64,000 nt of DNA, from the NCBI GenBank assembly GCA_947460595.1, contig CANHGS010000007.1, positions 62,001-126,000 of the forward strand, given 5' to 3'. Numbering within the stretch: position 1 is the first letter of the stretch; the number at the start of each line of letters is the position of its first letter. Below are positions 56,331 through 64,000 of the stretch, piece by piece. The notes beneath the pieces were generated by a model. It was not told where the DNA came from and did no database searches. It worked only from the letters and a program-made list of their open reading frames with translations. Source of the stretch: Bacteroidota bacterium. GTDB taxonomy: Bacteria > Bacteroidota > Bacteroidia > Chitinophagales > Chitinophagaceae. The position numbers were made by a program, and so were the translations under genes.

Positions 56331-57373
56331 TGCAATTAGCCAACGGAATTTTATTTCATGCAGTAGGTGCTTCCAGCGCGTCACTTTGTTATACGCCACA
56401 AAAACAAGTTAAAGGATGGTCATGGCAAACTTATTGGTTGGCTCAAGCGGTAGTTTGCTGGATACTGATGCCCTTATTGGTAGCATGGTTAACCATTCCA
56501 AATCTTGGTCAGGTATTGCAATTGGCTCCTTCAACTGCCATCTGGCATTCTTTTTTATTGGGTGTTTGTTATGGCATTGGTGGCACCGCATTTGGAATGG
56601 CTATCAAACATGTTGGTATTTCGCTTACTTATGCAGTAGCAGTAGGTATTTCTTGTATTCTTGGAACATTGGTGCCTCCTGTATTGAGTGGTACCATGCA
56701 AGTGTTATTAGAAAGTAAAGGCATTGCGCTGATTTTGACAGGGGTATTTTTAGGGGCTGTTGGTATTGCTGTTTGTGGCATTGCTGGGAGAAAAAAAGAA
56801 TTGGATTTAGCCAAGGATCAAAGTTTATCAGGATTTTCTTTGGCAAAAGGTTTGCCGCTTTGTTTTTTAGCTGGAGTGCTTTCTGCTTTTTATGGGTTTT
56901 CTTTAGATGCAGGTAAACCCATTGCTGACATTGCAGAACAATATGGCGCTGCTGATTATAGACAAAATGTCATTTATCTATTTTCCAATTCGGGAGCATT
57001 TTTGAGTACGGCAATTTACTGTATCTACCTGCATGTCAAAGAAGGAAGTTTTGGTGAATACGGTCATCAATTTAAGGGAGGAAGCATGGTGTTGTCTAAG
57101 AATTTTTTATTGGCCATTATCACGGGTGTGCTTTGGTATGGTCAGTTTTTCTTTTATGGACTAGGTCATGTGCGTTTGGGTGAATACCAATTTTCAAGTT
57201 GGGCTATTCACATGATTATGTTGGTTTTGTTTAGCAGTATTGCTGGATTAATCTTAAAGGAATGGGCTGGCTGTACCCATAAAACAAAAGGAATACTTGC
57301 CATAGCATTGGGGATTCTAATAGCCGCCGTATTAATCTTAACTTACGGAAATTATTTGGGTGGAGTCAATTAA
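56330..57373 (+). CDS. RhaT-like sugar/proton symporter (second paralogue)
   Basis: 347-residue membrane protein with about ten hydrophobic segments, clearly homologous to RhaT at 9856 (GILFHAVGASSASLCYTPQK, then QVKGWSWQTYWL; later LWYGQFFFYGLGHVRLGEYQ). The conserved KGWSW motif and the loop APSTAIWHSFLLGVCYGIGG are present, but many residues in the helices differ. In this operon it probably imports a different substrate, such as another deoxysugar or a pectin-derived sugar acid (inference). Confidence 0.85.
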   Translation: MQLANGILFHAVGASSASLCYTPQKQVKGWSWQTYWLAQAVVCWILMPLLVAWLTIPNLGQVLQLAPSTAIWHSFLLGVCYGIGGTAFGMAIKHVGISLTYAVAVGISCILGTLVPPVLSGTMQVLLESKGIALILTGVFLGAVGIAVCGIAGRKKELDLAKDQSLSGFSLAKGLPLCFLAGVLSAFYGFSLDAGKPIADIAEQYGAADYRQNVIYLFSNSGAFLSTAIYCIYLHVKEGSFGEYGHQFKGGSMVLSKNFLLAIITGVLWYGQFFFYGLGHVRLGEYQFSSWAIHMIMLVLFSSIAGLILKEWAGCTHKTKGILAIALGILIAAVLILTYGNYLGGVN

Positions 57374-57386
57374 ACCAGGTTCATTC

Positions 57387-58439
57387 ATGCTTATTCCAAA
57401 CAGAAATAGTACTATTTGCATTATTGGCGCAGGAGGTATTGTAAACGATGCCCATTTACCCGCTTATGCCATAGCTGGATTTAAAGTAGCAGGAATATTT
57501 GATAGAGATGTTGAAAAAGCTAAGAACCTGGCTGACAAGTTTGCAATACCTACAGCTTATGAAAGTTTAGATCAAATGGTGGCTGCACATCCAAATGCAA
57601 TTTTTGATATGGCGTTACCTGCATCAGAAATCATACCCATCTTAGAACAGTTGCCCCATGGTGCTGCGGTATTGATACAGAAACCTTTGGGTACCAATTA
57701 CCAAGAAGCATTAGCTATTAAAGCATGTACGGAGAGGAAATCTATGAAAGCTGGGGTGAATTTTCAATTGCGATATGCACCGTTTATTCAAGCGGCAAAA
57801 GAGATGGTTACAAGGGGCGATATTGGGGAATTATATGATATTGAAGTGCACGTTAATGTTTTTACACCTTGGCATTTGTGGACCTTTTTATATGGTAAGC
57901 CAAGGCTAGAAATATTGTATCATAGTATTCACTACTTAGATCTGGTTCGTTCTTTTTTGGGAGACCCAGTAGGTATCTATGCCAAAACGGTGAAGCATCC
58001 ATCCTTGCAAAATCTGGCTTCGGTAAGAACCAATATGATTATGGATTATGGAGAAACCGTTAGGGCCAATATTCTTACCAATCATTGTCATGAATTTGGG
58101 TACCATAACCAACAATCCTATATCAAGTTTGAAGGTACCGAGGGGGCCATTAAAATTAATATGGGCGTTTTAATAGATTACCCAAGAGGAGTGCCTGACA
58201 AATTTGAGTTTGTCATCATGGAGCAAGGAAAACAACCTGAATGGCAGGAATTGACCATTGAAGGTGGTTGGTTTCCACATGCTTTTATTGGTACCATGCA
58301 ACAAGTGATGCTTTGTGCAGAAGGAAAGATTGCAACACCAGGCAATAGTGTGGATGATGCTTTAAAAACCATGGCCTGTGTAGAAGCAGCTTATTTGAGT
58401 AGTGAAAAAGGAAGCATTCCTATTTCAACCATCCAATAG
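57387..58439 (+). CDS. Cytosolic Gfo/Idh/MocA family dehydrogenase
   Basis: 350-residue NAD(P)-dependent dehydrogenase without an export signal. The Rossmann motif is ICIIGAGGIVNDAHLPAY, and the catalytic lysine segment is LIQKPLGTNYQEALAIKA. A Gfo/Idh C-terminal domain with ILYHSIHYLDLVRSFLGDP follows. It could oxidise an imported sugar to a lactone for the amidohydrolase upstream. The start was put at ATG 57387; a GTG at 57360, inside the transporter gene, would add nine residues before the Rossmann strand. Last gene of the CoA-transferase operon. Confidence 0.86.
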   Translation: MLIPNRNSTICIIGAGGIVNDAHLPAYAIAGFKVAGIFDRDVEKAKNLADKFAIPTAYESLDQMVAAHPNAIFDMALPASEIIPILEQLPHGAAVLIQKPLGTNYQEALAIKACTERKSMKAGVNFQLRYAPFIQAAKEMVTRGDIGELYDIEVHVNVFTPWHLWTFLYGKPRLEILYHSIHYLDLVRSFLGDPVGIYAKTVKHPSLQNLASVRTNMIMDYGETVRANILTNHCHEFGYHNQQSYIKFEGTEGAIKINMGVLIDYPRGVPDKFEFVIMEQGKQPEWQELTIEGGWFPHAFIGTMQQVMLCAEGKIATPGNSVDDALKTMACVEAAYLSSEKGSIPISTIQ

Positions 58440-58478
58440 ATTTTTCAATTCCATGAATGCAAATAAGCACCAGCAGTT

Positions 58479-61175
58479 ATGAAACTATCTCGTATTTTTC
58501 AAATGGTCCTGTTAGGAATGCTTTGTCTTCCATTGACAGTGTTGGCGCAAATCCCCAAAAAACAAATTAGGATTCTACACCAAGATCAATCTCCTAGAAC
58601 CTTATTTGCCATTGAACAACTCCAAGAAACTTTAGAAAATAATGGCTGGCAGGTTTTAGTTCCTAGTCAACAAACCGAAAAAAAAACTAGGAGCATTGAA
58701 CTTGTATTAGATGGAACAAAGGGAATTAAAAAAGAAGGATTTCAGATTAATGGGACTAATGCAAATGGCTTTCAGATAACAGCAGCAGACGCTTCAGGAT
58801 TATTATATGGTTGTTTAGAAATGGCATCCCTAGTTGAAAAAGATGCAGGGCTTGAACAGTCAATTAATCTCTCAGATGCTCCAGAAATGGTACTTCGTGG
58901 CACTTGCATTGGTATGCAAAAAACAGATTATTTGCCAGGTAGAGAAGTCTATGAATATCCGTATACGCCCGAAACCTTTCCTTGGTTCTATGATAAAAAA
59001 CTTTGGTTACAATACTTAGACAGTATGGTGGCAAATAGATTGAATTCACTCTATCTCTGGAATGGACATCCCTTTGCATCACTAGTACGATTAAAAGAAT
59101 ATCCCTATGCGGTTGAAGTGGATTCAGCCACTTTTCAAAAAAATGAAACCATTTACAAATTCATTACTGAAGAAGCGGATAAGCGCGGTATTTGGGTCAT
59201 CCAGATGTTCTATAATATTATTGTTTCAAAACCATTTGCTGAATACCATCATATTAAAACCCAGGATCGGAATAGACCCATCATTCCACTGATTGCAGAC
59301 TATACCAGAAAATCCATTGCAGCTTTTGTAGAAAAATATCCCAATGTTGGTTTAATGGTAGCTTTGGGAGAGGCCATGGAAGGGGTGGGTAATGATGATA
59401 TAGAATGGTTTACCAAAACCATTATTCCCGGTGTAAAAGATGGATTGCGCGCGCTGGGAAAAACCGAAGAGCCACCCATTGTTCTGCGCGCGCATGATAC
59501 GGATGCGCCAACAGTAATCAAAGCCGCCAAACCCTTGTATAGTAATCTTTACACGGAAGCCAAATTCAATGGAGAAGCACTCACTACTTATGAACCAAGA
59601 GGTAAATGGGCTGAATTACATAGAACCCTTAGTAGGTCTGGTTCTGTGCAAATTGAGAACGTGCATATACTGGCTAATCTAGAACCTTTCCGTTATGGCT
59701 CCGCCAATTTTATTCAAAAATCAGTGAAGTCAATGCATAGTATAATGGAAGCAAATGGATTGCATTTATATCCACAGGCTTCTTATTGGGATTGGCCTTA
59801 TACAGCAGATAAAACCAGCCCAAGATTATTGCAGGTAGAAAGAGACTGGCTTTGGTATAAGACCTGGAGTCGTTATGCTTGGAAGGCTGGTAGGGATTCT
59901 GTGGAAGAAGCCAAATATTGGGCAGGTAGTTTGGCTAGCAAGTTTGGAACAGATCTAAAGTCTGGCGCTGCCATCATGGAAGCTTATAATCAGTCAGGTG
60001 AGATTGCCCCCAAACTCCTAAGACGTTTTGGTATTACGGATGGGAATAGACAGACACTTAGTCTTGGGATGCTCATGACCCAACTGATCAATCCATATAG
60101 ATATAGTTTATTGGATTTATTGTATGATGCAGAAAGCCCTGTTGGTGAAAAATTGATTGAATACGCTGAACGCGATTGGAAAAAACAAGCGCATGTGGGT
60201 GAAACGCCTGTAATGATCATTAACCAAGTAGAATCACATGCCAAAGCCGCAGTAGCCGCAATTAAAAAAGCAGCACCCCATATTCAAAAAGAGCAAGCTG
60301 AATTTAAAAGAATTAGCAATGACATGATTTGCTATCAGTTATTGGCCAATCACTATGCTCAAAAAGCAAGGGCTGCCATTTGGATATTGCGTTATAAATA
60401 TTCTAAATCTGTAGTTGATTTAGATAGTGCTTATCCGCATTTGGAAAAAAGCCTTAATTTCTATCGCCAACTGGCAAAAATCACTGCTAATAATTATTTG
60501 TATGCCAATAGTATGCAAACCAAGCAAAGGAAAATCCCTATTAGGGGTGTAGACGGAACATTCAAAACCTGGACCGAAGTCTTGGTGCCATTTGAACAAG
60601 AATTCCAACATTTTAAACATGCATTAGATTCTCTGAAACATTCACCAGCTAATCATCTCAAAACAAGAATCTCTTTGATAAATGCTGCTGTTACAACTAC
60701 TGCTAATTGGGTTCACTTAAAAGAAAATGCCCTTCCATTTTCTGATAGTGTTTGGCAGGTACAGGATCTTGCAGATGAGTTAAGAGGATTAAAATCCATA
60801 CAAGTTTCATTTCAACAACAGCAAATGCAGGGAACCAGATTGCGTTTTAGCAATGCGGTACCCGTAAAAGTCTTAGTAGGGTTCTTTAATAAAAAATCAC
60901 CTGAATATTTAAAAGCGCCTGAATTGGAAACAGATGCTTCTGCCAATGATCTGGGTCAGGCAGAAACCAAGATTGCCAATGCTATTCAGTTAAAAGGGCT
61001 ACCATCAGTGAATGTACATAGCTATGATTTTAAGGCTGGTAATAATGAGTTGATACTTCCCAAAGGAGCTTGTATGATCCTTGGCTTTATTAGCGGAAAT
61101 CAACCAATTAAACCCTATGATGCGGGGATTACGGAAAAGGGTAGAAAATTAGAAATTGATTGGTTATTTGAATAA
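58479..61175 (+). CDS. Secreted glycoside hydrolase with GH67/GH20-like architecture
   Basis: 898-residue exported protein with signal peptide MKLSRIFQMVLLGMLCLPLT. Residues about 30-135 look like the alpha/beta GH67-N/GH20b domain (TLFAIEQLQETLENNGWQVL, FQITAADASGLLYGCLEMAS). The next part is a TIM barrel (MVANRLNSLYLWNGHPFASL, EEADKRGIWVIQMFYNIIVS, VGLMVALGEAMEGVGNDDIE). Glu298 and Glu301 in ALGEAMEG are candidate acids. The helical C-terminal half resembles the alpha-glucuronidase tail. A uronidase acting on pectin or glucuronoxylan is plausible, but I cannot assign it firmly to a CAZy family. The GH28 gene starts directly after its stop. Confidence 0.7.
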   Translation: MKLSRIFQMVLLGMLCLPLTVLAQIPKKQIRILHQDQSPRTLFAIEQLQETLENNGWQVLVPSQQTEKKTRSIELVLDGTKGIKKEGFQINGTNANGFQITAADASGLLYGCLEMASLVEKDAGLEQSINLSDAPEMVLRGTCIGMQKTDYLPGREVYEYPYTPETFPWFYDKKLWLQYLDSMVANRLNSLYLWNGHPFASLVRLKEYPYAVEVDSATFQKNETIYKFITEEADKRGIWVIQMFYNIIVSKPFAEYHHIKTQDRNRPIIPLIADYTRKSIAAFVEKYPNVGLMVALGEAMEGVGNDDIEWFTKTIIPGVKDGLRALGKTEEPPIVLRAHDTDAPTVIKAAKPLYSNLYTEAKFNGEALTTYEPRGKWAELHRTLSRSGSVQIENVHILANLEPFRYGSANFIQKSVKSMHSIMEANGLHLYPQASYWDWPYTADKTSPRLLQVERDWLWYKTWSRYAWKAGRDSVEEAKYWAGSLASKFGTDLKSGAAIMEAYNQSGEIAPKLLRRFGITDGNRQTLSLGMLMTQLINPYRYSLLDLLYDAESPVGEKLIEYAERDWKKQAHVGETPVMIINQVESHAKAAVAAIKKAAPHIQKEQAEFKRISNDMICYQLLANHYAQKARAAIWILRYKYSKSVVDLDSAYPHLEKSLNFYRQLAKITANNYLYANSMQTKQRKIPIRGVDGTFKTWTEVLVPFEQEFQHFKHALDSLKHSPANHLKTRISLINAAVTTTANWVHLKENALPFSDSVWQVQDLADELRGLKSIQVSFQQQQMQGTRLRFSNAVPVKVLVGFFNKKSPEYLKAPELETDASANDLGQAETKIANAIQLKGLPSVNVHSYDFKAGNNELILPKGACMILGFISGNQPIKPYDAGITEKGRKLEIDWLFE

Positions 61176-62753
61176 ATGAAATGTATGAACATGAGATTGA
61201 CCTATCTATTAACAACTTGCTTAGTCTTGGTTACAAATTTTGTAACAGCACAAAGCTTTTATAATGTGATTAGTTATGGTGCCAAGAATGATAGTTCTAT
61301 TATAGCCACCAAAGCTATTGCCAAAGCCATTGCAGCCGCATCAAAAGCCGGAGGTGGAACCATCTATTTTCCTGCGGGCAAATACCTGACTGGTCCCATT
61401 CATTTAAAAAGCAATATCACCATATTCATTGATGCGGGCGCGGAACTTCATTTTAGTGACAATTTTGACAACTATTTGCCCATGGTTCCTTCTAGATATG
61501 AAGGGGTTGATGTTACCAGTTTCTCACCCTTATTTTATGCATATGGGGCAGAGAATATTAGTATTACTGGAAGAGGTATCATTGACGGACACGGAAAAAA
61601 ATGGTGGGACTTTGTTGAGGGTTATAAAAAAGACCAACCAAGGTCTAAATGGCAATTCCAATTTGATTCACTAAATAAAAATATTTTGTTGCCTGATGAT
61701 CCCGCACAAATGAAAAGAGGTTTTTTAAGACCACCCTTTATTCAAACCATGTATTGTAAGAATGTGTTGATTGAAGGAATCAGTATAAGAAACTCTCCAT
61801 TTTGGACAGTGAATCCTGAATTCTGCGAGAATGTTACGGTACAAGCAGTGACTATTAATAATCCGCATTCTCCCAATACAGATGGCATTAATCCAGAGTC
61901 TTGTAAATACGTGCATATTTCTAATTGCCATATTTCTGTTGGGGATGATTGTATTACCATCAAATCTGGAAAAGATATACCAGGCCGCACCAAACAAATG
62001 CCTGCAGAAGATTATACTATTACCAATTGTACCATGTTGTCTGGACATGGAGGCGTTGTAATAGGATCTGAGATGAGTGGAGACGTGAGAAGAATTGCCA
62101 TTTCTAATTGCATTTTTGATGGTACCGATAAAGGCATCAGAATAAAAACAACAAGAGGAAGAGGTGGTGTAGTTGAAGATATTCGGGTAAGCAATATTGT
62201 GATGAATAATATCAAAGACATTGCATTTGTCATGGACATGCAGTATAGCAAAACCAAGGAAGAACCATTATCAGAAAGAACGCCCAGATTTAGAAATATA
62301 CATATCAGTAATGTTTCGGGTAATGCCAAACAGGCCGCCTACATCAATGGGCTGGAAGAAATGCCCGTAAGCCAGATAAGTTTTCACGATATTAACCTTG
62401 TAACAGAAGAAGGATTCGTGCTAAAAAATGCCAAGGATATATCGTTTCATCAGGTAGAACTTGTTTCTAAAAATAGCCCACCCATCAGTGCTTTTGCTGT
62501 GACCAATTTGGAATTAGACGGCATTAAAGCTAACCTAAACAACCAGCATTTACCCGTACTCCGATTAGAAAAAACAACTGATGTGTTTATTCATGGATCC
62601 AATATTAGGGGAACAGGAAATTTTCTAGATTTAAAAGGAGCAGATAACAAAGACATGCTCATTAAAGGAAATTATCTAAGTAAAACAGTTATAGCCATTA
62701 AAACGGATACGGAAATTCTCAACAATATTATCTTGGAGGAATCAAACCACTAA
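61176..62753 (+). CDS. GH28 polygalacturonase-type hydrolase
   Basis: 525-residue secreted right-handed beta-helix hydrolase of family GH28. All four family motifs are present: NTDG with Asp236, GDDC with Asp257 and Asp258, GHG with His291, and RIK from Arg322. The N-terminus FYNVISYGAKNDSSIIATKA is typical of the family. It cleaves galacturonic-acid linkages of homogalacturonan or the galacturonate-rhamnose linkage of rhamnogalacturonan; endo/exo action cannot be decided. Signal peptide at residues 6-26. ATG at 61176 touches the previous stop; ATG at 61191 (MRLTYLL) is also possible. Confidence 0.92.
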   Translation: MKCMNMRLTYLLTTCLVLVTNFVTAQSFYNVISYGAKNDSSIIATKAIAKAIAAASKAGGGTIYFPAGKYLTGPIHLKSNITIFIDAGAELHFSDNFDNYLPMVPSRYEGVDVTSFSPLFYAYGAENISITGRGIIDGHGKKWWDFVEGYKKDQPRSKWQFQFDSLNKNILLPDDPAQMKRGFLRPPFIQTMYCKNVLIEGISIRNSPFWTVNPEFCENVTVQAVTINNPHSPNTDGINPESCKYVHISNCHISVGDDCITIKSGKDIPGRTKQMPAEDYTITNCTMLSGHGGVVIGSEMSGDVRRIAISNCIFDGTDKGIRIKTTRGRGGVVEDIRVSNIVMNNIKDIAFVMDMQYSKTKEEPLSERTPRFRNIHISNVSGNAKQAAYINGLEEMPVSQISFHDINLVTEEGFVLKNAKDISFHQVELVSKNSPPISAFAVTNLELDGIKANLNNQHLPVLRLEKTTDVFIHGSNIRGTGNFLDLKGADNKDMLIKGNYLSKTVIAIKTDTEILNNIILEESNH

Positions 62754-62762
62754 ACCTGCACC

Positions 62763-64000
62763 ATGAAATTTAAATGGATTTTTTGTTTGTTCTTTTTACC
62801 AACCTTAATTAAGGCACAGGATGCTTTTAAACTTTGGTACCAACAACCTGCAGAAAAATGGACAGAAGCCCTACCCATTGGCAATGGTAGAATGGGAGCC
62901 ATGATTTATGGAGGGGTACAAGAAGATCATTTGCAATTTAATGAATCCAGTTTCTGGACCGGCATGCCTAGGGCATATGCCAGGAAAGGAGCTTCTGAAT
63001 ATTTAGGAGCTATTCGTAAAGCCTTGTTAGATGGAAAACAAAAGCAAGCAGATTCCATAGCTGAAAAACATTTCATGGGCTTAAAAACCAAGGATGATTT
63101 GCTGTATGCGCAGGAAAAAGAACAATGGGTAGCATCTGTTCGGAAAGACCTATCTTATAGAAGTACCAGTTTTAATGACGCTTCATGGAAAACCATGACT
63201 GTACCTACCATCAATGGTTGGGAAACAGCTGGTAGGGAATCTTTAGATGGTTCAGTTTGGTTTAGGCTAAAATTTCAGTTGCCCAAAAATTGGGTAGGCA
63301 AAACCATAAAATTAGACCTAGGTAGAATAAGGGATGTAGACTTTACTTATGTGAATGGGAAATTGGTGGGTTCAACAGAAAGTACTACTAATAAAAGATC
63401 CTATACCATTGAACCTACATTATTGCAAGCGGGTGAAAATACCCTGGCCATACAAGTATTGAATTTTTATGACAAAGGTGGTATTATTGGCATCAAAGAA
63501 GATAGAAAAATCTTTGTTGTCTATCCAATTGATCAAAGTCCAGATCAGGGCATTGAACTGCCACTGGTATGGAAATATTTTGTGCAAAATCAGGCGCCAC
63601 CTACAGTGCCCCAGTACCAAGCAGCTTATCAGCCATTTGGTGATTTGTATTTTACTATGAAAGGCACAGAACCCATTAACAATTACAAAAGGTCATTAGA
63701 TATTAACACGGCAATTGCCCACACGGAATATGAATCAAATGGCGTATTATACCAACGAGACTATATTGCTTCTTCACCCAAAGATGCCATCCTTACAAGG
63801 TTTACTGCCAATCAAGCTGGAAAAATTAGCCTGATTGCAAAACTGGGCACAGTGCACCCTCAATACCAATTGAAAAAGGTTGGCCCATCCACCATTGGCA
63901 TTTTTATTCAACAAAATTATGGGGTTTTAAAAGGGGTAGCTTATTTACGCGTGAAGGCTTTGCATGGGAAATTGCAAGTATTTGATAACCGAATAGAATT
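62763..64000 (+). CDS. GH95 glycosidase with inserted jelly-roll domain (partial, runs off the window)
   Basis: Open from ATG 62763 to the window end (412 codons, no stop). A signal peptide (MKFKWIFCLFFLPTLIKA) is followed by the GH95 N-terminal domain (LWYQQPAEKWTEALPIGNGR, then MGAMIYGG and LQFNESSFWTG). At about residue 106 this is interrupted by some 180 residues resembling the sugar-binding jelly roll of sialate O-acetylesterases and beta-galactosidases (DASWKTMTVP, DGSVWFRLKFQLPKNW, LGRIRDVDFTYVNGKLVGST). The GH95 domain resumes at YQPFGDLYFTM (residue 290 on). GH95 enzymes act on alpha-L-fucosides, alpha-L-galactosides or related sugars, which occur in pectin and xyloglucan. It starts 9 bases after the GH28 gene. 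The catalytic domain lies beyond the window. Confidence 0.85.
   Translation, partial: MKFKWIFCLFFLPTLIKAQDAFKLWYQQPAEKWTEALPIGNGRMGAMIYGGVQEDHLQFNESSFWTGMPRAYARKGASEYLGAIRKALLDGKQKQADSIAEKHFMGLKTKDDLLYAQEKEQWVASVRKDLSYRSTSFNDASWKTMTVPTINGWETAGRESLDGSVWFRLKFQLPKNWVGKTIKLDLGRIRDVDFTYVNGKLVGSTESTTNKRSYTIEPTLLQAGENTLAIQVLNFYDKGGIIGIKEDRKIFVVYPIDQSPDQGIELPLVWKYFVQNQAPPTVPQYQAAYQPFGDLYFTMKGTEPINNYKRSLDINTAIAHTEYESNGVLYQRDYIASSPKDAILTRFTANQAGKISLIAKLGTVHPQYQLKKVGPSTIGIFIQQNYGVLKGVAYLRVKALHGKLQVFDNRIE

Noticed and set aside
1-64000. tRNA, rRNA, prophage, integrative element or insertion sequence
   Set aside because: No cloverleaf, rRNA segment, integrase, transposase or terminal repeats were recognised; the gene content is metabolic and codon use looks even.

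Overview
The window most likely comes from a free-living member of the Bacteroidota, probably Chitinophagales. The support is low G+C content, genes that mostly lack Shine-Dalgarno sites, TAnnTTTG-type -7 promoter elements, a giant surface protein ending in a gliding-motility/type B C-terminal sorting domain next to a PorP/SprF homologue (type IX secretion), and many secreted glycoside hydrolases. No tRNA, rRNA, CRISPR array, prophage or insertion sequence was seen.

Layout. (1) 1-9.7 kb: pectin/rhamnogalacturonan enzymes (two GH105 hydrolases, a GH31 enzyme, an SGNH rhamnogalacturonan acetylesterase), interrupted by a cysE-cysK pair with a structured leader. (2) 8.7-18.8 kb: a GntR-type regulator facing a tightly packed rhamnose operon (rhaT, fused aldolase/dehydrogenase rhaEW, rhaM, rhaI, rhaB). 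The operon runs without a break into lutABC, so the L-lactate made from lactaldehyde can be oxidised to pyruvate. A membrane-type D-lactate dehydrogenase homologue follows on the other strand. (3) 22-28.6 kb: cutC, a LysR regulator and a leuC-leuD-cimA-leuB operon. The synthase in this operon carries the pyruvate-pocket residues of citramalate synthase. (4) 28.9-37.3 kb: a small secreted protein, then cytochrome c and a nearly complete molybdenum-cofactor operon (xdhC-like, mocA-like, moaA, moeA, tauE-like, moaD, moeB-rhodanese, moaE, moaC-moaB fusion), with no molybdoenzyme in sight. (5) 37.5-47.0 kb: a 2,859-residue repeat adhesin and its PorP/SprF-like partner. (6) 47.1-51.2 kb: GH105, a double DUF1080 protein and a Tat-exported Gfo/Idh oxidoreductase, suggesting 3-keto-glycoside chemistry. 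(7) 51.5-58.4 kb: a compact operon of a MaoC dehydratase, a solute-binding-fold protein without a signal peptide, two family III CoA-transferases, a COG3618 lactonase-like amidohydrolase, a second RhaT-like transporter and a cytosolic Gfo/Idh enzyme. This is the best candidate for an undescribed pathway. (8) 58.5-64 kb: a GH67-like secreted enzyme, a GH28 polygalacturonase and a GH95 enzyme cut off by the window end.

Taken together, most of the window serves pectin: secreted enzymes trim rhamnogalacturonan, RhaT imports rhamnose, and the rha-lut operon takes it to dihydroxyacetone phosphate and pyruvate. The second half carries a parallel set of pectin enzymes joined to a CoA-dependent module whose substrate cannot be read from sequence. 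No SusC/SusD pair is present, so oligosaccharide uptake must be encoded elsewhere.
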